Source of the DNA: DATJLY01 sp963729295
Lineage (GTDB): Bacteria; Pseudomonadota; Alphaproteobacteria; ATCC43930; CGMCC-115725
NCBI GenBank assembly: GCA_963729295.1
Contig: CAVSNJ010000004.1
Coordinates: 307,488 to 371,487 of the forward strand
Direction: 5' to 3'
DNA: 64,000 bases
In this document: piece after piece, positions 33,141 through 43,326 of the stretch
Position numbering within the stretch: position 1 is the first letter of the stretch
How the letters are laid out: every line of letters begins with the position of its first letter
Program-made: the position numbers and the translations under genes
The notes under the pieces: generated by a model
The model's input: the letters and a program-made list of their open reading frames with translations, nothing else
Told to the model about the DNA's origin: nothing
Databases searched by the model: none

Positions 33141-34382
33141 ATGAGTGATGCACCGGTCCTGCGGCTCGGCTATCTGGGGCTCGGTCAGGCGGTCAACCTC
33201 ATGCTGACGCGCCCGGCGGAGCTTGCGGAGCTGAAATCGCTGCCGTACCGGGTCGCGGCCGCGGCCGATCCGCGCGACCATGCGCTCGAAGCCTTCCGCC
33301 GGCAATGGAATGCCGCCACATATCGGAGCGCCGAGGACCTGTGCAAAAGCGCGGATGTCGACGTGGTCTATGTCGCAACGCCACCCGAAATGCATCGCGC
33401 ACATGTCGAAATGGCCGCTTCCTATGGCAAGCACGTCGTCGTCGAGAAGCCGATGGCGCTGTCGATCGAGGACTGCACCGCCATGATCGAAGCAGCGGAG
33501 AGGGCGGGAATCCTGCTGCTCGCGGGGCACACGCACAGCTTCGATGCACCGATCCGCAAGGCACGCGACATCATCGCCGGCGGCGAGATCGGCGATCTCG
33601 TCATGATCAACACCTGGAACTACAACGAATTCAATCCGCGGCCGTGGCCAACGTCCGAACTCAAGACGACGCACGGACCGATCCTCAACCAGGCGCCGCA
33701 TCAGATCGACGTCATCCGGCAACTCGCGGGCGGCAAGGTGCGCAGCGTTCGCGCGCAAACCATCTGGGACCCCTTGCGCGGCTGCGAAGGAGGATGGGTG
33801 TGCTTTCTCGAATTCGAGAATCGCGTGCCCGCGACGTTGGTCTATGACGCGCGCGGCTTCTTCGATACCGCGGAGCTGTTCTGGTGGATCGGCGAAGGCG
33901 GCACGCCGCGCGACCCCAACACAAACGTCAACATGCGCCGCAATTTCAAGGAGCTCGGCAAACTGGGTCCGGACGAGCTGGAGCGGGTTTTGGAAGCGCA
34001 GAAGGAGCAGGGTCGCTACGGCGCGCGCGACGTCGATCCGAAAATTTGGAACCTGTGGGGCTATGTCGGCGCCCCGGGGGAACGCCACTCGCCCTTCTTC
34101 GGCCTCACCATCGCGAGCTGCGAGCGCGGCGCCATCCGCCAATCGGCCGATGGGCTTCTGGTTTACGGCGAGGAGGGAGTGAGAGAGGTGACCTTCGCGC
34201 AGGAGATGCGCGGCCGCGCCGCCGAACTGATGGACCTCTACAATGGCATCGTCCACCACAAAGCGCTCTTCCATGATGGACGCTGGGGCCGGGCGACGCT
34301 CGAAGTATGTCTCGCGATCATCGAGTCCGCGAAGGACCGGCGCGAGATCGTCATGACGCATCAAGTGGCGATGCCAGGCTGA
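33141..34382 (+). CDS. Gfo/Idh/MocA-family oxidoreductase (dihydrodiol dehydrogenase-like)
   Basis: The 413-residue NAD(P)-dependent enzyme has a Rossmann opening (LRLGYLGLGQAVNLML), DVDVVYVATPPEMHRAHVEMA, the conserved EKP (GKHVVVEKPMALS) and the C-terminal alpha/beta domain with GPILNQAPHQIDVIRQLAGG. Pht4, the dihydrodiol dehydrogenase of phthalate degradation, belongs to this family, and position after a ring-hydroxylating dioxygenase supports that role: oxidation of the cis-dihydrodiol to a catechol. GGAGGTGGGGG precedes the ATG at 33141. It lies in the same operon. Confidence 0.82.
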   Translation: MSDAPVLRLGYLGLGQAVNLMLTRPAELAELKSLPYRVAAAADPRDHALEAFRRQWNAATYRSAEDLCKSADVDVVYVATPPEMHRAHVEMAASYGKHVVVEKPMALSIEDCTAMIEAAERAGILLLAGHTHSFDAPIRKARDIIAGGEIGDLVMINTWNYNEFNPRPWPTSELKTTHGPILNQAPHQIDVIRQLAGGKVRSVRAQTIWDPLRGCEGGWVCFLEFENRVPATLVYDARGFFDTAELFWWIGEGGTPRDPNTNVNMRRNFKELGKLGPDELERVLEAQKEQGRYGARDVDPKIWNLWGYVGAPGERHSPFFGLTIASCERGAIRQSADGLLVYGEEGVREVTFAQEMRGRAAELMDLYNGIVHHKALFHDGRWGRATLEVCLAIIESAKDRREIVMTHQVAMPG

Positions 34383-34407
34383 CCGGCGTCGCGCGGAGGA
34401 GAGAAAA

Positions 34408-35355
34408 ATGGGGATCATTGCCGGCGCGCTCGCCAGCTCGCACGCCTTTGCCTTCATAGAGCCGCGGCGCTGGGACGAGGTCCGCACGCGCAACCGCGAA
34501 TCCTATCGCCAGCGCTATGGGCAGGAGCCGCCGATCCTGCCGGAGATCGAAACCGAAACGCCGCAAAACATTGCGCCGCGCTACGAGCGCTTGCGTGCGG
34601 CGCACGATGCGTTGCGCGCGCAGATCGCCGAGGCGCGCGCCGATCTCGTCATCATCCTGGGCGACGACCAGAACGAGAACCTGACGAGCGCCAACATGCC
34701 GCAGCTCGCCCTCTACACGGGCGGCGATTTCATCTTGAACCGGCGCGGTGCGGCCTCGCGCGCCCGCTATAAATCGCACAGCGAATTCGCACGCGCGCTC
34801 TTGGAGCGCGCCGTCCGCGAGGATTTCGACTTCGCCTATCTCGATCGCTTCCCCGAGGACGAACTATTGTCGCATGCGCATTGGCAGTTCTTGGACACGC
34901 TGATGCCCGAGGCCAAGCTGCCGGCCGTGCTCCTTTTCATGAACGCAATCCACTTTCCGGCGACCACGCCGCGGCGGTGCTATGCGGTCGGCAAGCTTCT
35001 TCGCGATTTCATCGCCGATCGGCCGGCGAACGAGCGGATCTTGATCGCCGCATCGGGCGGCCTTTCGCATTTCACCGCGGGATATCCCTGGCGCTCTTAT
35101 CATGGACGCTTCGGCTACGGCTCGATCAGCGAGGAGTTCGACCGCGGCCTCATCAAGCGGATCGAGACGGGCGAAGGCCACGCCTTCACCGAACTCACCT
35201 CGGAAGATCTCCTGGAGCATGGCGACATAGAATTCCGCGCCTGGATCGCGCTCCTGGGAGCGATTGGCGCCCAGCCGAGCCGGTTTGCTGTTTACGAGCC
35301 GTTTTACCGGGCAATCGGCGGCATGGCTGTTGCGTCCTGGACAGGGATGGCATGA
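34408..35355 (+). CDS. class III extradiol dioxygenase (LigB-type catalytic subunit)
   Basis: The 315-residue protein resembles the LigB/protocatechuate 4,5-dioxygenase beta fold, which opens catechols next to a hydroxyl using Fe(II). Expected pieces are ALASSHAFAF near the N-terminus (first histidine ligand), DLVIILGDDQNENL, SHSEFARAL, and LIAASGGLSHFTAGYPWR with SGGLSH as the family signature. No separate alpha (LigA) gene is adjacent. It would cleave the diol made by the upstream dehydrogenase. ATG at 34408 follows GGAGGAGAGAAAA. Confidence 0.82.
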   Translation: MGIIAGALASSHAFAFIEPRRWDEVRTRNRESYRQRYGQEPPILPEIETETPQNIAPRYERLRAAHDALRAQIAEARADLVIILGDDQNENLTSANMPQLALYTGGDFILNRRGAASRARYKSHSEFARALLERAVREDFDFAYLDRFPEDELLSHAHWQFLDTLMPEAKLPAVLLFMNAIHFPATTPRRCYAVGKLLRDFIADRPANERILIAASGGLSHFTAGYPWRSYHGRFGYGSISEEFDRGLIKRIETGEGHAFTELTSEDLLEHGDIEFRAWIALLGAIGAQPSRFAVYEPFYRAIGGMAVASWTGMA

Positions 35356-35387
35356 CCCTAGGCCCATTCAATCGAAAGGATGCGGGG

Positions 35388-36509
35388 ATGAACCGCCCAC
35401 TCTCTCGAGCCGCCCAACGACTTCTCGTCCTCCTGCTACCTGCGCTCGTTGCGCTGGCCGAGCCCGCCGCGGCGGCAGACGATTGGCAAGCCGGCGCCGG
35501 CCCCGAATGGCAGAAGACGCTCGCGGCTGGCCGGCAAGAGGGCACGGTCGTCTTGGCTGCCACATTCAGCGGTCTTGCCGAGCCCATGTCGGCGGCGTTC
35601 GAGCATGACACGGGGATCAAGCTTGAAGTCCTGACCGGAACCGTGGCGGATCTCTATGGGCGCGTCGCGCGCGAAGCCAAGGCGGGGAACGTGACCGTCG
35701 ATCTATCGATGAGCGGGGGAATCCAGTTGCCGCTCTTGCGCGAGGGATATCTCGTCGCAATCAAGCCGCAGTTCATGCTGCCGAAAGTGACGGATCCGAA
35801 ATATTGGATCGACGGTCACATGGATTGGATGGACACCGCCAAGGAATACATGTTCGAAGGCTCGAACTGGGTTCATGCGTGGCCGCTCATCAACACGACG
35901 ATGGTCGACCCGAAGACGATCACGTCTTGGAAGGACCTCTTGAAGCCAGAGTTCAAGGGAAAAATCTCTTCCGAAGATCCGCGCGTCGCGGGAGCCGGAC
36001 AGTCCGCCGCCGGCTACCTCGATTACGTGTTCGGTCTCGATTTCGTCAAACAATTGTATATCGGCCAGCAGGTCGTCTATGCGCGCGACGCGCGCCAGCT
36101 CGTCGAATGGGTGGCGCGCGGCACCTATGCGGTGGCCCTCGGCGCGGTCCAGGCGCCGATCGAAGACTTCCGCTCGCAGGGAATGACGCAGCTCGCCGTG
36201 CCGCTCCTGCCGGACGGACCGGGCAGCCTGCTCGGCGGTTACAGTCTTCTGACCGAGAACAAAGGCGCGCCGCATCCCAACGCCGCCCGAGTCTTCATCA
36301 ACTGGTATGCGAGCCAACCCGGCCAAGAGGTCTATACCCGCGTCACGCTCGAGCCGAGCACGCGCGTCGATGTGAAGGTCCCTTCCGTGCCGGACTACGT
36401 CAAGCCGAAGCCCGGCATGCACTATGTCGATCAGTACAAGGAAGACTGGTACACCAACGTGAGGCCGAAGGTTCAGGCCGCGATCATCGAGGCGCTCGGC
36501 GGCCGGTGA
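35388..36509 (+). CDS. ABC transporter solute-binding protein, iron(III)/AfuA-like family 1
   Basis: The 373-residue exported protein has a signal peptide (LLVLLLPALVALAEPAAAA) and family-1 binding features: GTVVLAATFSGLAEPMSAAFEHDTG, INTTMVDPKTITSWKDLLKPEFKGKIS, and VFINWYASQPGQEVYTR. Such proteins were named for ferric iron but many catabolic operons use them for small organic ligands. The ATG at 35388 starts the signal peptide. It is followed by a double-domain permease, and together they probably import the substrate of the dioxygenase pathway. Confidence 0.85.
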   Translation: MNRPLSRAAQRLLVLLLPALVALAEPAAAADDWQAGAGPEWQKTLAAGRQEGTVVLAATFSGLAEPMSAAFEHDTGIKLEVLTGTVADLYGRVAREAKAGNVTVDLSMSGGIQLPLLREGYLVAIKPQFMLPKVTDPKYWIDGHMDWMDTAKEYMFEGSNWVHAWPLINTTMVDPKTITSWKDLLKPEFKGKISSEDPRVAGAGQSAAGYLDYVFGLDFVKQLYIGQQVVYARDARQLVEWVARGTYAVALGAVQAPIEDFRSQGMTQLAVPLLPDGPGSLLGGYSLLTENKGAPHPNAARVFINWYASQPGQEVYTRVTLEPSTRVDVKVPSVPDYVKPKPGMHYVDQYKEDWYTNVRPKVQAAIIEALGGR

Positions 36510-36531
36510 TCGCCAAGGGCGGCCGGCGGGG

Positions 36532-38295
36532 ATGCAGACGATCCGCGATGAACCGCCTATCGGGATCATAGGTCCTCAGCCGGCTGGCCAAGGCCGGCTC
36601 GCTCCGCGCATCGGTCTCAACCGGGACCTTGGCCTCGGCCTCTTCGTGCTGGTGGTCGTGGGTGCGGTGACGGTCGTTCCCGTTGCCTTCGTCATCATCC
36701 AAAGCTTCAACATCGGCGAGGTCGGCGAGCCCTATCGTTTCGGGCTCGACGGCTGGGCTTCGGTCTTTTCCAGCCCCAAGACGCTCAGCTCGATCGGCTA
36801 TTCTCTCCTTCTTTCGATCCGCATCCCGATCGCAATCTGCGTCGCTTTCGTGATCGCGTGGCTCCTGATACGCGTCCAGATCCCCGGCAGAAGATTCATC
36901 GAGCACGCCCTCTGGTTCGGATTTTTTCTGCCGATCCTGCCGGTCGCCATGGGCTGGACGCTTCTCCTCGACGCGCATTATGGGCTCCTCAACGAACTGA
37001 CGAAGCGCGTCCCGTTCATTCACGAGCCGCTGTTCTCGATCTACTCGGTGCCTGGGATCATCTGGGTGCATTTGAGCCTTACGACGATTCCGGTCATGGT
37101 GATCCTGCTGGCGCCAGCGCTGCGGCAGCTTGATGCGGCGAGCGAGGAAGCGGCGAACATATGCGGCGCCAACATCGTGAGTACGCTGTGCCGCATCACG
37201 ATCCCGCTCGTCGCGCCGGCGATCCTGACCGCGCTCATCGCCGGCTTCATTCGGAGTCTCGAGGTCTTCGAGGTCGAACAGATGCTGGGAACGCCGGCCG
37301 GCATCTTCGTCTATTCGACGCGCATTTATGACCTGATCGCCGCCGACCCGCCGCTCTACGGGCAAGCCATGGCGCTGAGTGCGCTCTTTCTCGTCGTCCT
37401 TCTGCTGTTCGCGCTGCTTTATCAGCATTGGATCGCTCGTCTCGGCGTTCGCGCGACGATCGGCGGAAAGGGGACCCGGTTCCAACCCCGGCCGCGGAGC
37501 CGATGGGCCGTTGTCGCATCGGCCTGCGTCATCTTGTACATCGTCATCAGCATAGGTTTGCCGCTGATCGTGCTTTTGCTTGGCTCATTCAATCGGCTGT
37601 TCGGCTTCTTCTTCATCGAGCATCCCTGGACGATCGCTCATTGGCGCGAAATTCTGACCAGTTCGGAATTCGCTCAAGCGACGCTCAATTCGCTGACCAT
37701 CGGGCTCGCCGCCGGGTTGATCGGGACGCTCCTTTATGCCTTGCTGGCCTGGGTGCTGGTGCGCACCAACATCCGCGCGCGCACCACGATCTCGCTCATG
37801 GTCTGGCTGCCGTGGGCCATTCCCGGCGTCGTGCTCGGCCTCACCTTGAGCAGCATGATCCTCGACGCGCCGCTGCTCTCGGCGCTCTATGGCACATCGA
37901 TTCCGCTCGTTGTGGCCATGATCGTCAAGAGCATGCCAATCGGCGTGCAGATGTTGCGAACCTCGATCCTGCAAATCTCCCACGAGGTCGAGGAGGCGGC
38001 CGAAATGTCGGGTGCGAGTTTCCCGTCGGTCTTTCGCCGTGTCACGCTGCCGCTGATCGCGCCCATGTGCGTCGCGGTATTTCTGCTTGTCTTTATCGCG
38101 ACCCTGACCGATATCAGCACTTTCGTGCTTCTCGCCTCGCCCGGCTCGCGCACATTGTCGCTAGTGATGTTCGGTTACGCTATGGCCAGCCGCCCGGAAT
38201 CCGCCGCCGTCATCGGCGTCATCATCGCCTCACTGTCGCTCGTCATCACGTCGGTCGCATTCCGGTTCGGCATCAGAATGAGAGACATGCGCTGA
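36532..38295 (+). CDS. ABC transporter permease, two fused transmembrane domains
   Basis: At 587 residues this has two membrane halves of about six helices, each with an EAA loop: EEAANICGANIVSTLCRITIPLVAP and EEAAEMSGASFPSVFRRVTLPLIAP. Fusion of both permease domains is normal for FbpB/AfuB-like carriers. No ATP-binding gene follows, and the next feature is a phage fragment on the other strand, so the ATPase is missing or supplied from elsewhere. It starts 22 bases after the binding protein. Confidence 0.88.
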   Translation: MQTIRDEPPIGIIGPQPAGQGRLAPRIGLNRDLGLGLFVLVVVGAVTVVPVAFVIIQSFNIGEVGEPYRFGLDGWASVFSSPKTLSSIGYSLLLSIRIPIAICVAFVIAWLLIRVQIPGRRFIEHALWFGFFLPILPVAMGWTLLLDAHYGLLNELTKRVPFIHEPLFSIYSVPGIIWVHLSLTTIPVMVILLAPALRQLDAASEEAANICGANIVSTLCRITIPLVAPAILTALIAGFIRSLEVFEVEQMLGTPAGIFVYSTRIYDLIAADPPLYGQAMALSALFLVVLLLFALLYQHWIARLGVRATIGGKGTRFQPRPRSRWAVVASACVILYIVISIGLPLIVLLLGSFNRLFGFFFIEHPWTIAHWREILTSSEFAQATLNSLTIGLAAGLIGTLLYALLAWVLVRTNIRARTTISLMVWLPWAIPGVVLGLTLSSMILDAPLLSALYGTSIPLVVAMIVKSMPIGVQMLRTSILQISHEVEEAAEMSGASFPSVFRRVTLPLIAPMCVAVFLLVFIATLTDISTFVLLASPGSRTLSLVMFGYAMASRPESAAVIGVIIASLSLVITSVAFRFGIRMRDMR

Positions 38296-38314
38296 CCTGT
38301 CGGGAAGCGACGGT

Positions 38315-38734
38315 TTAAGCTGTTGACCGTGATGGCGGGTGACCACTCAAAATGTGTGCTTCTGGCGCCTTGTCCTCGATAAGCACCGTGCTGGCTGTGT
38401 GGAGGCGGGCTAACTCTTTCACCGTGCGCTTGAGTTCGGGGTATTCCATTTTCTTGCGGAGAACCTCGAGCAAGAAGGTGCGCTTGTTTGAAACGCCCCA
38501 AATGGTGCAGACGCTGCAGTCGCTGAGCTCTGTCGCTTGGTTGGCGGTATCCCAGCTTTGCTGGATGATGTCGAAGCGGTCGGGCAGGTCGCGTGGTTCA
38601 TATCGGCGAAACCAATCGGGCTTGATCATCACACCCCACGGCGGGGTCGGCGCTTGCAGGTATTGGGCCACGAAATTGTATTCGCCGATCGTCCGGCGGA
38701 GAGTCGCCAGGGTATCGCGCGACGCGAAAACCAA
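38315..38734 (-). pseudogene. phage terminase large subunit fragment
   Basis: The minus-strand translation has TIGEYNFVAQYLQAPTP, IKPDWFRRYEP, IIQQSWDTANQATELSDCSV, and MEYPELKRTVKELA followed by VLIEDKAP. This is the nuclease-domain half of a phage terminase large subunit, with the metal aspartates of QSWDTA and the EDKA stretch. The N-terminal ATPase is absent and the sequence breaks right after EDKA. No other phage gene is adjacent, so it is a prophage relic. Its right side abuts the palindrome and 21-bp repeats at 38783-38990. Confidence 0.75.
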
Positions 38735-38782
38735 TGACTGGCTGGCGGTGGGTGCAGTCTACGGCGAACCCGTCTCCCGCCC

Positions 38783-38987
38783 AAATTCCCTGCTAGCAGG
38801 GAATTTTGCAGGGAATTTCTCGAGATCCAGGGCTTCTGGCCGTGAACGGACCCCAAAAACTGGCTCTAAATCAATTGGTTACAGACAAATTCCCTACGCA
38901 ATGGAGCAGGGAATTTTAGCGGCCGAGCAGGGAAATTTTTTCGGCGAGCAGGGAAATTGTCAGCCAGATCAGGGAATTCGAATTCTG
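38783..38987. repeat. 24-bp palindrome and four-unit 21-bp tandem repeat
   Basis: Positions 38783-38806 form a perfect palindrome of half-site AAATTCCCTGCT. GCAGGGAATTT recurs at about 38808, and an exact 21-base period starts at 38904, 38925, 38946 and 38967, each unit beginning GAGCAGGGAA (the last GATCAGGGAA) followed by T-rich sequence. Sequence between units is divergent. The region is not coding and lies beside the terminase relic. Function is unknown; it could be a replication or recombination site, or an insertion remnant. Confidence 0.8.
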
Positions 38988-39029
38988 GAAACTGCGCCCG
39001 CCTTCAGGAGCGATCACACTCTGGGTTGC

Positions 39030-39593
39030 CTACAGCTCGATCGCCAGATTTCGTCGCCATTCCGCTGCCTTGGTAATCGCGCCGGTTCGGGTCCTCACGC
39101 CGAATTTCCTGAAAATCGATTCCAAATGAAACTTCACCGTATGCAGCGAGATGCCGAGCCGACGCGCAACGGCCTTGTTGGTCAGTCCCTCGGCGATCGC
39201 ATGCAATACCTCGTTCTCCCGCGGTGTCAAAAGCCCCTGTTCCTCGACGTCCTCGATCGCGCGAAAACCGGATTCCGACGTACTCGGCGCCCGGACGATC
39301 AGTCCGGCAGCGACAGCGCGAAGCGCCGCATCGATCTGCTGCGGATCAGCATCGACTGCCAGGAGTCCGGCCGGCTCTTGGTCGTCCGCGCCCGTATTGA
39401 CGACAAGGTACCCGCCACCCGGCGCGCCGGCGCTGTCGGACAGCACGACATCGGCGTCTCTGATCGATGCCGCGAGCTCGTGGCCCGCCTGGCCGATGAT
39501 GCTGATCAAGGCGGCGCGCCGTGCTGCGTCCTGGGCCGAGACGAAGACGCGGAGCGGGCCCCCGGGGGCCGCCAATGCCGCCGCGCCGCTCAT
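39030..39593 (-). CDS. LuxR/NarL-type regulator with degenerate receiver
   Basis: The 187-residue protein has a C-terminal LuxR helix-turn-helix (LTPRENEVLHAIAEGLTNKAVARRLGISLHTVKFHLESIFRKFGVRTR, about residues 122-170). The N-terminal 110 residues look like a receiver fold (LRVFVSAQDAARRAALISII), but the phosphoacceptor aspartate region reads ADVVLSDSAG without the usual LLDxxMP context, so it may not be phosphorylated. The ATG at 39593 overlaps the stop of the protease-like gene (ATGA), indicating coupled expression. Target genes unknown. Confidence 0.75.
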   Translation of the reverse strand: MSGAAALAAPGGPLRVFVSAQDAARRAALISIIGQAGHELAASIRDADVVLSDSAGAPGGGYLVVNTGADDQEPAGLLAVDADPQQIDAALRAVAAGLIVRAPSTSESGFRAIEDVEEQGLLTPRENEVLHAIAEGLTNKAVARRLGISLHTVKFHLESIFRKFGVRTRTGAITKAAEWRRNLAIEL

Positions 39594-40492
39594 GCAGCCG
39601 GCCGTGCCTCGATGATGGCCTGCACGCTGACGAGCCCGCCGCCACGCAGCAGCCGCAGCTGAGCTGCCCGGCCGACGCTGTCGGAGCCGAGGTGAGGAAC
39701 GACGCGGCGGACGGCCGTCGTCGCTGCGCCGTCCACCGCAAGGACGATGTCGCCGGGCATGATCCCAGCCTTGGCCGCGGGTCCGCCCTCGGCCACGGAG
39801 AGCACCATGAGACCCGAGGCCTGTCCGGCCTCGGCGTGCAGCGAGTCCGGCACCGCGACGGGTCGAAAGGCAATACCGAGCCAGCCGCGCGCAACGCGGC
39901 CGTGCTGCAAAAGCATCGGGATCACGGCTTCGATCGTATTGGCGGGAATGATCAGGACCCGCCCGCGCGGCCCGAACGTCGTAATCCCGAGCCGGCCACC
40001 TTCCGCTTCATAGACGGGCCCACCTTCCTCGGCCGGTGCCAGACGGATGTCGAGCACGATCAGGGAATCGATCCGCCCGCCGGATTGGCTGTACCATTCG
40101 GGGCCGACGAAATTGACCGGTCCCATCCGCGCGGTCGCACCGCCAGTGCCGTCGGCGCCGAAGGCGAGGGCCAGCGCGCCCGCCTCGGTGCCGGCAGTGC
40201 CGGTGATCGGCGCCGGCTGGGGCTGAGCGAGCCGGAGCAATGCGACATTGGTACCCGCGTCGCGGCCAGCAAGAGCGGCCTCGGTGGTGCCACCGCCGGG
40301 CAGCACAACATCGAACTTGTCTCGCTTCGGAAGCGATTGCTCGGAGGCAACAAGAAGATCAGACCGCCAGATCGTGCCGGTCAGATGCCGCGTCTTCGAG
40401 AGCTGGATCGCCGCGATGCCCGCGCGCGCCATCGCCGCGCGCGCCTTGAGCGCGCTCGAGAACTGCACCAGGAGGTCTTGCTGATTGGCCAT
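39590..40492 (-). CDS. S1C (DegP-like) protease fold with PDZ domain, catalytic triad lost
   Basis: About 300 residues show a trypsin-like fold of the HtrA/DegP group followed by a PDZ domain (about 205-290: RGWLGIAFRPV, GLMVLSVAEGGPAAKAGIMPGDIVLAVDG). All three catalytic positions are replaced: the histidine stretch reads VASEQSL (Q52 where His is expected), the aspartate stretch GTNVALLRL (N82), and the serine stretch AEEGGPV (E156 in place of GNSGGP). It therefore cannot be a serine protease by the usual mechanism and may bind peptides as a sensor or scaffold. No signal peptide is obvious. It overlaps the LuxR gene; an active-type relative is found only as a stump at 40525. Confidence 0.8.
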   Translation of the reverse strand: MANQQDLLVQFSSALKARAAMARAGIAAIQLSKTRHLTGTIWRSDLLVASEQSLPKRDKFDVVLPGGGTTEAALAGRDAGTNVALLRLAQPQPAPITGTAGTEAGALALAFGADGTGGATARMGPVNFVGPEWYSQSGGRIDSLIVLDIRLAPAEEGGPVYEAEGGRLGITTFGPRGRVLIIPANTIEAVIPMLLQHGRVARGWLGIAFRPVAVPDSLHAEAGQASGLMVLSVAEGGPAAKAGIMPGDIVLAVDGAATTAVRRVVPHLGSDSVGRAAQLRLLRGGGLVSVQAIIEARPAA

Positions 40493-40524
40493 CGAAAGGC
40501 TCCCACTGAATAGATGGGGGCTAA

Positions 40525-40964
40525 ATGGTCGATTTCAGCGCGGGTGAACATCGGCCAGGTGGCCGGGTAGTGCCCGGCCGGATGGCCGGGTTGGCAGTGA
40601 CGGTTGCCCCGCAAATTTCTATGCAAATGGTTCCCGACGCGCTTCCCGAGGAGTTGTCCGACCCTTATTCGGATCTGGTCTCGCGCGCCTTCGAACGCAT
40701 CGGGCCAGCCGTGGTCGGCGTGCGCGCGGCACGAAAGGATGGACGGCCCCTCGGGCAGGGCTCCGGCGTCGTCTATCCGGCGCTCTGGAGCCGCGGTTTC
40801 GCCCGCGAGAAGCGTAACGGCGACCAGCACGACGCCTATTCGGTCGCTGCCTGGCTACCTCAGGCCGATCTGACGGAAGTCTCACCGCCTTCCTCAAGCC
40901 GGCGCAGACTCCACCGGAACGCGCGGTGGCGCAGGTCGAGGGGTGGATTCTCGGCGTAATGTGA
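40525..40964 (+). pseudogene. chimeric fragment: S1C protease 5' end joined to an unknown gene 3' end
   Basis: From about 40610 the frame reads MQMVPDALPEELSDPYSDLVSRAFERIGPAVVGV and GRPLGQGSGVVY, the N-terminus of an S1C protease before its catalytic histidine. At about 40783 it changes to unrelated sequence (REKRNGDQHDAYSVAAWLPQADL), continued after a one-base slip near 40872 as GSLTAFLKPAQTPPERAVAQ and WILGVM with TGA at 40962-40964; this looks like the true C-terminal end of an uncharacterised protein. Two gene ends were thus joined by deletion. The relic is divergent from the dead-protease operon, so a tandem S1C pair once existed here. Confidence 0.6.
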
Positions 40965-41108
40965 GGCAGTGCCGGATTTCAGCAAAATTGTTCGAGGGCC
41001 GTGCGGAGGGATTTCTGTATAGGGGTCGCCGAGCGCCGTGGTTTTCATTTTGGGAACCGTCTGCCGATCCGCTAAAGGTGTAATGAAAGGCACACAGAGG
41101 AGGCCGCC

Positions 41109-41249
41109 ATGGCCAAGGGGCAGCAGAGGTCAAACCGCGAACCGAAGAAGCCGAAAAAGAATGCCGGCGTGAAGTCCAAGGCGGGCGCTTCAAGCATGTT
41201 TGCTGAGCCGCCGAAGACCGGCTCCAATCCATCGTCGCGAAAGCCATAA
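41109..41249 (+). CDS. small basic conserved protein, unknown function
   Basis: A 46-residue, lysine-rich frame starts MAKGQQRSNREPKKPKKNAG and ends in NPSSRKP-TAA. GAGGAGG sits 7 bases ahead of the ATG. Similar MAKGQQRSNRE-opening small proteins are, to my knowledge, conserved across alphaproteobacteria and other proteobacteria with no assigned role. It is too short for usual gene calls. Basic and disordered, it may bind nucleic acid, but that is a guess. Confidence 0.6.
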   Translation: MAKGQQRSNREPKKPKKNAGVKSKAGASSMFAEPPKTGSNPSSRKP

Positions 41250-41310
41250 TTCAGAAGTAAGCGAAGCGACCCAGTGACCTGCGAGCAAGTTCGGGTCGCT
41301 TCCTGAGCGC

Positions 41311-43137
<1,827 letters not shown>

Positions 43138-43326
43138 GCACGGCGTCGTACCTTTCTGATCCTGAAGGGACAGCGGACTTTGAGTGAGTGTTGCCGGCAG
43201 CGCGGTTCATGACCCGATTCCGACCTCGACACTCCCAAAGTCGATAGGCTCTACTGCAATCCCTCCCATGATAGAGTTTGGTGCACGACCGAGGGAGGAC
43301 GGGGAAACATCAACTCAGCGCGGGGG

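Noticed and set aside
38904..38987. 21-bp repeats taken as a CRISPR array
   Set aside because: Units follow one another without spacers of constant length, the conserved part is about 10 bases, and no cas gene is present.
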